Assembly (NCBI GenBank): GCA_038240855.1
Contig: JBBRGI010000052.1
Coordinates: 1 to 15,420 of the forward strand
Reading direction: 5' to 3'
Length of the DNA: 15,420 nt
DNA from: JAAFHB01 sp038240855
GTDB lineage: Bacteria > Bacteroidota > Bacteroidia > Bacteroidales > Prolixibacteraceae
In this document: positions 5,697-13,659 of the stretch, piece by piece
Layout of the letters: the number at the start of each line of letters is the position of its first letter
Position numbering within the stretch: the first letter of the stretch is position 1
Made by a program: the position numbers and the translations under genes
Notes under the pieces: model-generated
What the model was told of the DNA's origin: nothing
The model's input: only the letters and a program-made list of their open reading frames with translations
The model's database searches: none

Positions 5697-6551
5697 GTGA
5701 CGAGCGAAAAATTCATTAAAAACCTGTTAAAGGCTTCATCTGTAATTATTTTACTCATTTTTGCAGGAATGGCTTACTCTATGTTAAAGGGTGCCATTCC
5801 CGCATTCAAAGAGTTTGGCTTCTTTGGTTTTATATTTTCATCAGACTGGAACCCAACGGAAGGCAGCGAATCGTATGGTGCGTTGGCATTTGTAGCAGGA
5901 ACTGTCATTACTTCACTGCTTGCCCTGGTCATCTGTTTCCCATTGGCTTTTTCTACCTCCCTCTTTATTGCTGAATACTTCCGCAAAACGAGAATTGCAA
6001 CGGTTTTAAGCACCCTTGTTGATTTACTGGCCGGTGTTCCATCAATTGTTTACGGACTTTGGGGTTTTTATACGATACGGCCCTGGATTGCAGAACTTGG
6101 TTATCCCGGGCAGGGCTATGGAATATTTACTTCCGGCTTAATTTTGGCAATTATGATTATACCTTACGCAACGTCCATAAGTAATGAAATTATAACGATG
6201 GTTCCCAACGAATTGAAGGAAGCAGCTTATTCGTTAGGAGCAACACGCATGGAGGTTATTTTTAGTGTAATTTTACCAGGCGCACGATCAGGACTCGTTG
6301 CCGGCTATATTCTTGCGCTCGGCAGGGCCTTAGGTGAGACAATGGCGGTAACCATGCTGATTGGAAATGCAAATATCATTCCAACAGGATTATTCAGTCC
6401 CGGGAATACGATGGCCAGCGTAATCGCCAACCAGTTTGGAGAGGCCGATGGTTTAAAGTTAAGTTCACTAATTGCCATCGGATTACTTCTTTTTGCGGTC
6501 ACCGCGATTGTTAATTCCATAGGTAAACTCATCATTCGTAAATACGCATAG
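5697..6551 (+). CDS. pstC: PstC, phosphate ABC transporter permease
   Basis: A 284-aa inner-membrane protein with about six hydrophobic segments (near residues 14-31, 64-88, 105-122, 142-160, 197-222 and 256-277). Between segments 1 and 2 it has the PstC-type periplasmic signature SSDWNPTEGSESYGAL. The cytoplasmic EAA loop that docks on the ATPase is at 175-194 (EAAYSLGATRMEVIFSVILP), followed by the GRALGETMA block (209-217). The start is GTG 5697: the in-frame ATG at 5670 is cut off by a TAA at 5682, and no other start gives the N-terminal amphipathic stretch. It is 11 bp upstream of pstA. It forms the translocation channel with PstA for high-affinity phosphate import driven by PstB. Confidence 0.96.
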   Translation: MTSEKFIKNLLKASSVIILLIFAGMAYSMLKGAIPAFKEFGFFGFIFSSDWNPTEGSESYGALAFVAGTVITSLLALVICFPLAFSTSLFIAEYFRKTRIATVLSTLVDLLAGVPSIVYGLWGFYTIRPWIAELGYPGQGYGIFTSGLILAIMIIPYATSISNEIITMVPNELKEAAYSLGATRMEVIFSVILPGARSGLVAGYILALGRALGETMAVTMLIGNANIIPTGLFSPGNTMASVIANQFGEADGLKLSSLIAIGLLLFAVTAIVNSIGKLIIRKYA

Positions 6552-6562
6552 CTCAAATAATA

Positions 6563-7450
6563 ATGGAACGAAAAGCTACGATCGACGAAAAGGATGCTTC
6601 TGACTGGAGAGAAGTGAAAAATAAACTGTTCTTCGGAACGGTGGTTGTGCTGGCCGGTATCACCATATCCCCCATTTTGTTAATTGTATACCAGCTACTC
6701 TCAAAAGGACTAAAGCAGATAAATTTTGATTTCTTCCTAAAAGTCGCCCCCGATACCTTACAGGCAATGACTTCGGTTAGAAACGGAGAGATTATTCCCG
6801 GTGGTATTGCCAATGGAATTACAGGAACTCTGTTCATGGTTGTGGTCGCCGCGATAATCGCCATTCCGGTGAGCATTATTATCGGGATATTCCTGTATGA
6901 GAATCAGGGGAAAAAATATGCCGGCTTTATCAGAAGTCTTACCGATATCCTCCAGGGTGTTCCATCAGTTGTATTAGGATTGATTGCCTATATCTGGATC
7001 GTACAGGGTGTAACAAAAGGGTTTTCAGCGTTGGCAGGGAGTGTTGCACTGGCAATCATGATGTTACCGCTGATAATCCGTTCAACTGAAGAAACCATGA
7101 AAATGATTCCCGGGTCTATAAAGGAAGCCGGTGCAGCATTAGGGGTACCTTACCACAAAATCATCCTCAAAGTAATGATTCCAACCGGTTTCAGCGGACT
7201 AATGACCGGAATATTACTCTCAATTTCAAGGGTATTGGGTGAAACAGCCCCCCTTATGCTAACAACTTTAGGCAGTACTACCATCAATTTTAATCTTACT
7301 AAGCCTACAAGTGCCGTGTCGCTGCTGATCTGGGAGTTTTACAATAATCCCAATATGATTGACCTTGTCTGGTCCTCTTCACTGTTTCTGGTGGCCTTTG
7401 TTTTAACGTTAAATATTATTGCCAAACGAATTTCGATGAGATTCAGTTGA
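6563..7450 (+). CDS. pstA: PstA, phosphate ABC transporter permease
   Basis: A 295-aa inner-membrane protein. It has a hydrophilic N-terminal tail (1-21), a first membrane segment (about 24-46), and the PstA-type start of the permease domain IIPGGIANGITGTLFMVV (77-94). It then has LQGVPSVVLGL (130-140), SALAGSVALAIMMLP (155-169), the EAA loop EAGAALGVPYHKIILKVMIP (188-207) and GETAPLM (226-232), diagnostic of PstA over PstC. About six membrane segments in all. It is translationally close to both neighbours, 11 bp after pstC and overlapping the longest pstB frame. It pairs with PstC as the phosphate channel. Confidence 0.96.
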   Translation: MERKATIDEKDASDWREVKNKLFFGTVVVLAGITISPILLIVYQLLSKGLKQINFDFFLKVAPDTLQAMTSVRNGEIIPGGIANGITGTLFMVVVAAIIAIPVSIIIGIFLYENQGKKYAGFIRSLTDILQGVPSVVLGLIAYIWIVQGVTKGFSALAGSVALAIMMLPLIIRSTEETMKMIPGSIKEAGAALGVPYHKIILKVMIPTGFSGLMTGILLSISRVLGETAPLMLTTLGSTTINFNLTKPTSAVSLLIWEFYNNPNMIDLVWSSSLFLVAFVLTLNIIAKRISMRFS

Positions 7451-7476
7451 TATCCGAAAAAATACAAGTAGCATTC

Positions 7477-8259
7477 ATGAACGACAATATTTTGCAAATA
7501 TTAAATCCCGTATTATCGATAAGCGATTTATCGATTGCCTATGGCAAAGATAAGAATGCTGTATTAGATGTGACAGCCGAATTGAAACGCCATGCCATTA
7601 CTGCCATCATGGGTCCGTCGGGATGCGGCAAAAGCACATTACTCAGGGCGATTAACAGGATGCACGAATTGTATCCGAACATCCATACAAAGGGAGAAAT
7701 CAAGTTAAATGGGGAAAGCATTTACGGCATTTCCACAACCAAACTTCGCCGAAAAATCGGGATGGTTTTTCAACGGCCAAACCCCTTTCCAACGATGAGT
7801 ATTTACGAGAACGTGATTGCCGGATATGATTTGAATGGCAGTAAATTGAAGAAAGCCCAAAAAGATGAGATTGTGGAAAGTACACTAAACGATGTTGGAC
7901 TGTTCGACGAAGTGAAAGATTCGCTCAATAAAAAGGGAAATTTTCTTTCAGGAGGCCAACAACAACGGTTATGCATCGCCAGAGCCCTGGCGTTTAAACC
8001 TGAAGTAATCCTTATGGATGAACCTACTTCAGCGCTCGATCCATTGTCGACGGCAAAAATCGAAGACCTGCTGGTGGAATTGAAAAAAAACTACTCCATC
8101 ATTTTGGTTACGCACAATATGTCGCAGGCTGCCCGGATTTCGGACAATGCCATGTTTATGTATCTTGGCGAACTGGTAGAATATGATAAAACACGAAAGA
8201 TGTTCACCAATCCGAAAGATTCACGTACTGAAGGATATTTGACGGGAAAATTCGGTTGA
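7477..8259 (+). CDS. pstB: PstB, phosphate ABC transporter ATP-binding protein
   Basis: A 260-aa ATPase when started at ATG 7477. Motifs: Walker A GPSGCGKST (46-54), the PstB-typical NRMHELYP after it, Q-loop FQRPNPFP with Gln99, ABC signature LSGGQ (157-161), Walker B VILMDE (177-182) and switch His213 in VTHNM. Length and order match E. coli PstB (257 aa). A longer frame from TTG 7447 overlaps the pstA stop as TTGA and would add ten residues (start codon read as Met, then ISEKIQVAF); ATG 7477 is chosen because it gives the family length, but translational coupling from the overlap cannot be excluded. It hydrolyses ATP in the cytoplasm to drive PstCA, and through PhoU it is expected to report transport state to the kinase. 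Confidence 0.96.
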   Translation: MNDNILQILNPVLSISDLSIAYGKDKNAVLDVTAELKRHAITAIMGPSGCGKSTLLRAINRMHELYPNIHTKGEIKLNGESIYGISTTKLRRKIGMVFQRPNPFPTMSIYENVIAGYDLNGSKLKKAQKDEIVESTLNDVGLFDEVKDSLNKKGNFLSGGQQQRLCIARALAFKPEVILMDEPTSALDPLSTAKIEDLLVELKKNYSIILVTHNMSQAARISDNAMFMYLGELVEYDKTRKMFTNPKDSRTEGYLTGKFG

Positions 8260-8316
8260 GAATCGATTAGTACGACAGAATTTTAAATATATACCTTCAC
8301 CCTTAAAAAGAAAAAA

Positions 8317-9027
8317 ATGAGTATCAAAAAAGAAAGTGCTATACACAATATAATCGGCCATTATGAAGATTATGCCAACCTGATACTTAATCAGTTATCA
8401 ATTCTGGAAAAAATAATCAGTTCAGGTTCACTGACAATTTCTGACGAGTTATTGAAAGAACTGAAAACCAACGAAAAAAAGTCTGATAATTTTGAGATTA
8501 AAATCAGTGAAAAAATTGTCAACACTATCGTCCTGCAAAAACCCGTTGCTTCAGATTTACGGAAGCTGATGGCTTGCTACCAAATTGTTATAAATCTTGA
8601 AAGGATAGGTGATCTGGTAATGGATATTGTTAAATTTATACCCAGAATAAAAGATAACGAAACGTACAACCGAATGTCAGAAGTCATTTATAATATGCTA
8701 CTGGTCAGTGTCAAAATGGTTCAGAAAGCTATTTTATCCTTTATAAACAACGATAAGGAATTTGCTATCTGGACGATACAAAACGATGAGGTTGTTGATG
8801 AGATGAACCACAAGCTGATGCGCAAAGCAATCACGAAAAGTGAATTGTCCAACGAAACTCAGCAATTATTGTTTAGTTTTATTCACATCAACAGCATCAT
8901 TTCGAGCATTGAAAGAATTGCTGATCATGCGACCAATGTGGCTGAGGCTTCAATCTATTCCATGGAAGGGACTGATATACGCCATCAAAGTCACGACACC
9001 GGAGAAAACGGAAACGCGCAGGATTAA
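8317..9027 (+). CDS. phoU: PhoU, phosphate-signalling regulator
   Basis: A 236-aa all-helical protein with the two PhoU three-helix repeats. Each repeat carries a metal-binding acidic signature: NLERIGDLVMDI (Glu95, Asp99) in the first and SIERIADHATNVAE (Glu199, Asp203, Asn207) in the second. KPVASDLRKLM (75-85) is the conserved approach to the first site. The last 20 residues are polar and probably disordered. It lies 57 bp after pstB. In known systems PhoU binds PstB and the PAS region of PhoR and holds the response off when phosphate is ample; its position between pstB and the two-component genes fits this role. Confidence 0.95.
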   Translation: MSIKKESAIHNIIGHYEDYANLILNQLSILEKIISSGSLTISDELLKELKTNEKKSDNFEIKISEKIVNTIVLQKPVASDLRKLMACYQIVINLERIGDLVMDIVKFIPRIKDNETYNRMSEVIYNMLLVSVKMVQKAILSFINNDKEFAIWTIQNDEVVDEMNHKLMRKAITKSELSNETQQLLFSFIHINSIISSIERIADHATNVAEASIYSMEGTDIRHQSHDTGENGNAQD

Positions 9028-9109
9028 ATCTGACTGAAAATTCACCCGGTCACTAAAAACCAGAAGTGAAGGAGAAGTGGAATAATTTAAAAAACTAAGA
9101 TAATTAGTT

Positions 9110-9802
9110 ATGAATGAGAGTTTTCGGATACTGGTAGTTGAAGATGAAGAGGATCTCAATGAGATATTGCAATTCAACCTCGAAAGTGAAGGCTACCTTG
9201 TCGATGCCTCATTTTCAGCAGAGGAAGCATTGAAGAGGGATCTGTCGGTCTATGATTTGATGGTCCTTGATGTGATGATGGGAAAGATATCTGGCTTTAG
9301 CCTGGCTCAAAGAATCAGAAAGGAGATGCGCCTTGAAGTTCCGATTATTTTTCTTACTGCAAGGGATACTGAAAATGATTTACTGACCGGATTTAGCCTG
9401 GGTGCTGATGACTATATAACTAAGCCATTCTCGATACGAGAGCTGCAGGCCAGAGTTAAAGCGGTTTTAAAAAGGATTAAAGCTATTCCGGCAGAAGTGG
9501 CCTCCACTTCGCTAAACATAGGTGACATTATTATCGATTTCGAAACTAAAAGGCTGATTATTGGCAATAAAAAAATTGAACTGACCCGTAAAGAATACGA
9601 AATTATTTCATTACTTGCCAAGGCTCCGGGCAGAATTTTCTCCCGCGAGGAGATATTGCGCAGAATCTGGGAAAGCGACGTGATTGTCATTGATCGTACC
9701 GTTGATGTCAATATGACCCGTCTGCGAAGAAAAATGGAAGAATATGGGAGTTATATTCGTAACAAACCCGGCTTCGGATATTACTTTGAAATTTCAAACT
9801 AA
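9110..9802 (+). CDS. PhoB/PhoP-type OmpR-family response regulator
   Basis: A 230-aa protein with an N-terminal receiver domain (about 5-120) and a C-terminal winged-helix DNA-binding domain (about 134-228). Receiver residues: acidic pair Glu11/Asp12, phospho-acceptor Asp54 (VLDVMM), Thr83 (FLTAR), Lys105 (TKPF). The effector part shows LTRKEYEIISLLA (158-170), the recognition-helix region VIDRTVDVNMTRLRRKM and the wing GFGYYFE. OmpR-family dimers bind direct repeats with an 11-bp period, exactly the spacing of the three arrays at 2610, 3232 and 4368, so this is the likely activator of those promoters. It is 82 bp after phoU and 12 bp before the kinase gene. No Pho-box array precedes it, so its expression may depend on pst read-through. 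Naming it phoB is left open because other OmpR-family members look alike. Confidence 0.9.
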   Translation: MNESFRILVVEDEEDLNEILQFNLESEGYLVDASFSAEEALKRDLSVYDLMVLDVMMGKISGFSLAQRIRKEMRLEVPIIFLTARDTENDLLTGFSLGADDYITKPFSIRELQARVKAVLKRIKAIPAEVASTSLNIGDIIIDFETKRLIIGNKKIELTRKEYEIISLLAKAPGRIFSREEILRRIWESDVIVIDRTVDVNMTRLRRKMEEYGSYIRNKPGFGYYFEISN

Positions 9803-9814
9803 ATCTTTCCTGTT

Positions 9815-11590
9815 ATGCTATTCGACCGTAAAACTATCAGATGGAAACTGTTCATTTATTATTTTCTTCTTTTCGCTGTATTTACCTTATCGATAATTTA
9901 TTACCAGATTAAGCGTGAGCAACATTTCAAAATTGCGCAGCTCGAGACCGCATTGAATGAATATACCGACCTCACAAACCGTTACATTGAATATCATTCA
10001 CTTGATAAAGAGAAAACTTTTTCGAAACTCGATACACTTAAAAATCTTATTTCAACTGATAAAATCCGGATTACAGTCGTTAATTTCGAGGGTAAGGTAT
10101 TATATGATAATATTGTACCTGACTATGAAAATATGGATAATCATAAAGAACGACCCGAAATTCAAAAGGCGTTATTCAGCCAATTCGGTGAGAATATCAG
10201 GCGTTCTGCAACAACAGATGAAGAATACCTGTACTATGCAAAATCGTATAAGACATACGTAATCAGAGCTGCAATAGTTTATGATACCAATGTTGCAGCA
10301 TTTTTAAAACCCGACCGCGTTTTTATTCCTTTCTTTATCTTTTTGTTCCTGATTTTCGGATTCCTGCTGCGGTATATTGCGAATCATATCGGCGACTCTA
10401 TTACAAAACTGAAAGATTTTGCGGTGAAAATCAGACGGAATGAGGCCATCAGTTTTGACGAAGATACCCGTTTCTCGAATGACGAACTTGGATTTATCAG
10501 CCAGGAGATCATTCAGTTATATGAACAATTGCGGAATACAAAAACTGAACTCGTTCTCGAAAAAGAAAAATTGATCAGTCATCTGTTTGTTTTAAAAGAG
10601 GGCGTGGCATTTTTTTCACCCGACAAAAAAGCGATCCTGAATAACAGCCATTTCATATTCTACATCAATACCATAGCTGAAGAATCAACCATCTCAGTCG
10701 AAAAGATCTTTTTCTCGGAAGAATTCCGCGAAGTCAATAAATTTATTGACAAAACCATCTCAGATAAAACCACTTTTCAACCACTGGAGCTGCCCCGAAT
10801 GGAATATGCAGTTCAAAAAGACGGTTATCATTTTAATATTCAGTGTATTATTTTCCCGGATCGGAGTTTCGAGATACTTATTACTGATACGACACAACTT
10901 ATGCGCAGGAGTATTATGAAGCAGCAAATCACCTCCAATATTTCACATGAGCTGAAAACCCCAATCAGCTCGGTAAAGGGTTATCTCGAAACAGTTTTAA
11001 ACAATCCTGACCTGGAACAAAGTAAGCAGCGTTATTTTATCGAAAAAGCTTATAATCAATCGGAACGACTTACCCAACTTGTGAATGATATTGCTTTATT
11101 AAATAAAATTGAAGAATACTCTGAACTATATATACGTGAAAAAGTACATGTCAGGAAAGTCATTAACGAAGCCATTGAAAGCTTCCATGACCAGATCCGC
11201 CAAAAGTCAATATTAATTGAATGTACCGTTGAAGATGCAGTAATTGTCAATGCAAACTATTCCCTTGTTTTCTCAATCTTCAGAAACCTGATGGAGAACT
11301 CTGTGAATTATGGCGGTGAAAACATTACCATTTTTATTTCCAAATACCACGAAGACACTACGTTTTACTATTTCTCTTTTTCAGATAATGGTTTAGGAGT
11401 CGACGAAGAACACCTGACACGGCTTTTTGAGCGATTTTACAGGGTTGATTCGGGCCGATCGCGTAAGCAAGGGGGAACCGGTTTAGGACTTGCCATCGTT
11501 AAAAATGCAATTCTTAGCTTTAAAGGGGAAATCTCTGCCCGAAAAAGAAAAGGCGGCGGTATTGAATTTTTGTTTTCACTGCCGCGGTAG
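9815..11590 (+). CDS. PhoR-type sensor histidine kinase with a large extracytoplasmic domain
   Basis: A 591-aa kinase. Membrane segments at about 12-30 and 168-188 enclose an extracytoplasmic domain of about 138 residues. A HAMP-like linker follows (189-240), then a coiled coil (235-256) and a degenerate PAS-like domain (about 257-360, LKEGVAFFSPDKKAILNN). Next come HisKA with ISHELKTPISSVKGYLE (phospho-acceptor His378) and HATPase with N-box NLMENSVNYG (491-500), G1 box DNGLGV (524-529), F box FERFYRVD and G2 box GGTGLGLAIV (553-562). The catalytic residues all look intact. It lies 12 bp after the regulator gene, so the pair is co-transcribed. E. coli PhoR lacks such a sensor region, while Bacillus PhoR has one, so this kinase may read an envelope signal as well as PhoU. 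The phosphate role is inferred from position. Confidence 0.9.
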   Translation: MLFDRKTIRWKLFIYYFLLFAVFTLSIIYYQIKREQHFKIAQLETALNEYTDLTNRYIEYHSLDKEKTFSKLDTLKNLISTDKIRITVVNFEGKVLYDNIVPDYENMDNHKERPEIQKALFSQFGENIRRSATTDEEYLYYAKSYKTYVIRAAIVYDTNVAAFLKPDRVFIPFFIFLFLIFGFLLRYIANHIGDSITKLKDFAVKIRRNEAISFDEDTRFSNDELGFISQEIIQLYEQLRNTKTELVLEKEKLISHLFVLKEGVAFFSPDKKAILNNSHFIFYINTIAEESTISVEKIFFSEEFREVNKFIDKTISDKTTFQPLELPRMEYAVQKDGYHFNIQCIIFPDRSFEILITDTTQLMRRSIMKQQITSNISHELKTPISSVKGYLETVLNNPDLEQSKQRYFIEKAYNQSERLTQLVNDIALLNKIEEYSELYIREKVHVRKVINEAIESFHDQIRQKSILIECTVEDAVIVNANYSLVFSIFRNLMENSVNYGGENITIFISKYHEDTTFYYFSFSDNGLGVDEEHLTRLFERFYRVDSGRSRKQGGTGLGLAIVKNAILSFKGEISARKRKGGGIEFLFSLPR

Positions 11591-11900
11591 ACTTTCGCAG
11601 ACAAGATTGGGTGAAGAGTTTAAGAATCGAATGGGCGAAAGGGCTAAAGGGCGTGAGGGCGAAGACAAGAAAATGATAAGGCGACGTTTCAAATGTGTAA
11701 GTTTGCCTATCAATTCAATTTGAAAATGGATTGAATAAGATTACCTCATGATATACATCATTAAAACCGATGACCCTTCACAAACAAATTTATAATTGTA
11801 GTAATTTCAGACCGGAAATTTCCATTCTGACAAAGCCCTGTTTTTGGGATCCAAATTAAATGAGATTTTCACTAAATTTACAACCTCTTAATCGACAATT
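11591..11900. other. 310-bp spacer between the kinase gene and the TldD-like gene
   Basis: No convincing gene on either strand. Contents: an 8-bp imperfect tandem repeat (listed separately), a GGAAATTTCC palindrome at 11814-11823, and a weak -7-like TAAATTTA at 11873-11880 placed 20 bp before the tldD-like ATG. No strong terminator follows the kinase gene, and no TGTAAC array is present, so the TldD-like pair does not appear to be a direct Pho target. Confidence 0.5.
11634..11665. repeat. Imperfect 8-bp tandem repeat, four units
   Basis: Units GGCGAAAG, GGCTAAAG, GGCGTGAG and GGCGAAGA follow one another without gaps, in a G+A-rich patch 43 bp after the kinase stop codon. It is purine-rich on one strand and non-coding. 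It could be a slippage-prone microsatellite-like remnant; function unknown. Confidence 0.6.
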
Positions 11901-13610
11901 ATGAAACCAAATTCCCTTTCCGACGCATTTCAAATCGGCGCATTTTTTTGTTTTATCTTCTTCTCACCATGGGCATACAGCCAGGACAAGCTAATTAACA
12001 TTCTTGATGAAGAAGTTCAGCGTGAAATGCAAACATTAAACAAACAGGAAATTCCTGCTTACTATATCAGTTACCGGGTAGAAGAAAGCACTACATACAC
12101 CATTTCATCAAGTTTTGGTGCGATAACCACTTCCCGTGACAGTAAAAGCTGCAGATTTACTGTAGCCGTCAGGGTTGGCAACCCCCAGTTCGACAATTTC
12201 CATACTACCCGTGGTAGTTCGTCATCTTTTTATTCTTCCTCTTTGGATCTCCCCTCTGCCGATGAGCCATTGGCAATAAAACAGGTTTTATGGAACACAA
12301 CCAACGAAGCCTACCAGCAAGCCATTTCCGGTTATGCCAGGGCAAAATCCAATATGGCTACAAATGTGGAAGAAGAAGACAAATCACCAGACTTTACCTT
12401 GGAAGAGGCTAAAAACTACATCGAACCTCCTTTTACACCCGAAGACATAAAAATGGATATCGCGTCATGGGAAAATCGCATGAAAAAATATTCTTCCGCA
12501 TTTCTCAAAGATTCAGCCATTTTCAGCGGATCAGGCAGCTTCAGTTACCAGGCTACCCGCAAATATTTTGTATCAAGCGACGGAGATAAGATTGCCCAAA
12601 ACAGTACTTATTCCAGAGCTGGCTTCGGTGGAATCATTAAAGCTACCGACGGGATGGAAATGCCTTTGAATAAGTCGTATTTTGCTTTTAAACCGGAGGA
12701 CCTTCCTTCGGACAAATTAATGACCAGTGACCTGAATAACCTGATAAACAACCTGGTTGCCATGAAAAAAGCGCCTGTTGCTGAACCTTATTCCGGGCCC
12801 GCCTTATTGAGCGGAAAGGCGGCAGGCGTTTTCTTCCACGAAATATTTGGCCACCGCGTGGAGGGACAACGTATGAAAAATGAAGCTGACGCACAGACTT
12901 TCAAGAAAAAAATATCAGAACAGGTATTGCCAACTACCTTGAGTGTTTATTGCGATCCTCAAAGCAAAATTTATAACAATCTGGAAATGAGTGGCAGTTA
13001 TGTGTTCGATGACCAGGGATCCAAAGGAGAACGTGTAGATGTAGTTAAGGATGGTATTCTTAAAGGCTTTTTGATGTCGCGTACCCCAATTATAAACTTT
13101 CCAAAGTCAAACGGACACGGACGGGCAATGGCAGGAATGCAACCAGCAGCAAGACAATCAAACCTTATTGTGGAAACTTCACAGCCAAAAACCAATCTGG
13201 AATTGCGCGCCGAGTTAATAAAACTTGCCAAAGAACAAAACAAAACTTACGGGTATCTTTTTGATGAGGTGGAGGGTGGTTTTACATCGACAGGAAGATT
13301 TCAGCCCAATGCCTTTAACGTTAACCCTACTTTGGTTTATAAGGTGTATACCGATGGCAGACCCGATGAAATTGTTAGAGGGGTTGACCTGGTTGGTACA
13401 CCGCTTGCTATTTTTTCGCAGATTGACCAGGCCGGAGGAAAAATTGAAACATTTAACGGGTATTGCGGGGCAGAATCAGGATCAATACCTGTTGCATGCG
13501 TTGCACCTACGGTTGTATTAAGATTGATTGAAACTCAGAAGAAATCGAAATCACAGGAACTTCCCCTGATTTTACCACGCCCTGACAGTAAAATTGCTTT
13601 GGGAGATTAA
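11901..13610 (+). CDS. Exported TldD-family metallopeptidase
   Basis: A 569-aa protein. Residues 1-27 are a signal peptide (hydrophobic 11-22, WAYS before Gln28). The first half (about 30-270) contains a Ser-rich loop at 105-114 and the TldD-type N-terminal domain. The metal site sits in the second half: SGPALLSGKAAGVFFHEIFGHRVEG gives His313, Glu314 and His318 of the TldD HExxxH motif, and NGYCGAESGSIPV supplies Cys522, the counterpart of the third zinc ligand (Cys454) in E. coli TldD. SKGERVDVVKDGILKGFLMSR and NGHGRAM are also family-typical. E. coli TldD is cytosolic and about 480 aa; this one is exported and longer. A second family member lacking the ligands follows 49 bp downstream, so a heterodimer like TldD/TldE is inferred. 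TldD/TldE trims unfolded peptides in known cases; the substrate here, probably periplasmic, is unknown. Confidence 0.92.
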   Translation: MKPNSLSDAFQIGAFFCFIFFSPWAYSQDKLINILDEEVQREMQTLNKQEIPAYYISYRVEESTTYTISSSFGAITTSRDSKSCRFTVAVRVGNPQFDNFHTTRGSSSSFYSSSLDLPSADEPLAIKQVLWNTTNEAYQQAISGYARAKSNMATNVEEEDKSPDFTLEEAKNYIEPPFTPEDIKMDIASWENRMKKYSSAFLKDSAIFSGSGSFSYQATRKYFVSSDGDKIAQNSTYSRAGFGGIIKATDGMEMPLNKSYFAFKPEDLPSDKLMTSDLNNLINNLVAMKKAPVAEPYSGPALLSGKAAGVFFHEIFGHRVEGQRMKNEADAQTFKKKISEQVLPTTLSVYCDPQSKIYNNLEMSGSYVFDDQGSKGERVDVVKDGILKGFLMSRTPIINFPKSNGHGRAMAGMQPAARQSNLIVETSQPKTNLELRAELIKLAKEQNKTYGYLFDEVEGGFTSTGRFQPNAFNVNPTLVYKVYTDGRPDEIVRGVDLVGTPLAIFSQIDQAGGKIETFNGYCGAESGSIPVACVAPTVVLRLIETQKKSKSQELPLILPRPDSKIALGD

Positions 13611-13659
13611 TTTCATCCAATCATACCTTATCAAACGCTAAAAAAATAACAAACAAAAT

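Noticed and set aside
7447..7476. TTG start of pstB overlapping the pstA stop
   Set aside because: ATG 7477 gives the usual PstB length; the overlap is noted as possible coupling only.
9028..9109. Pho-type array before the response regulator gene (autoregulation)
   Set aside because: No TGTAAC-like units at 11-bp spacing; only a short TCACT/AGTGA inverted repeat.
9412..9711. 99-aa minus-strand open frame opposite the response regulator
   Set aside because: Lies wholly inside a gene with intact receiver and winged-helix motifs; no start signals of its own.
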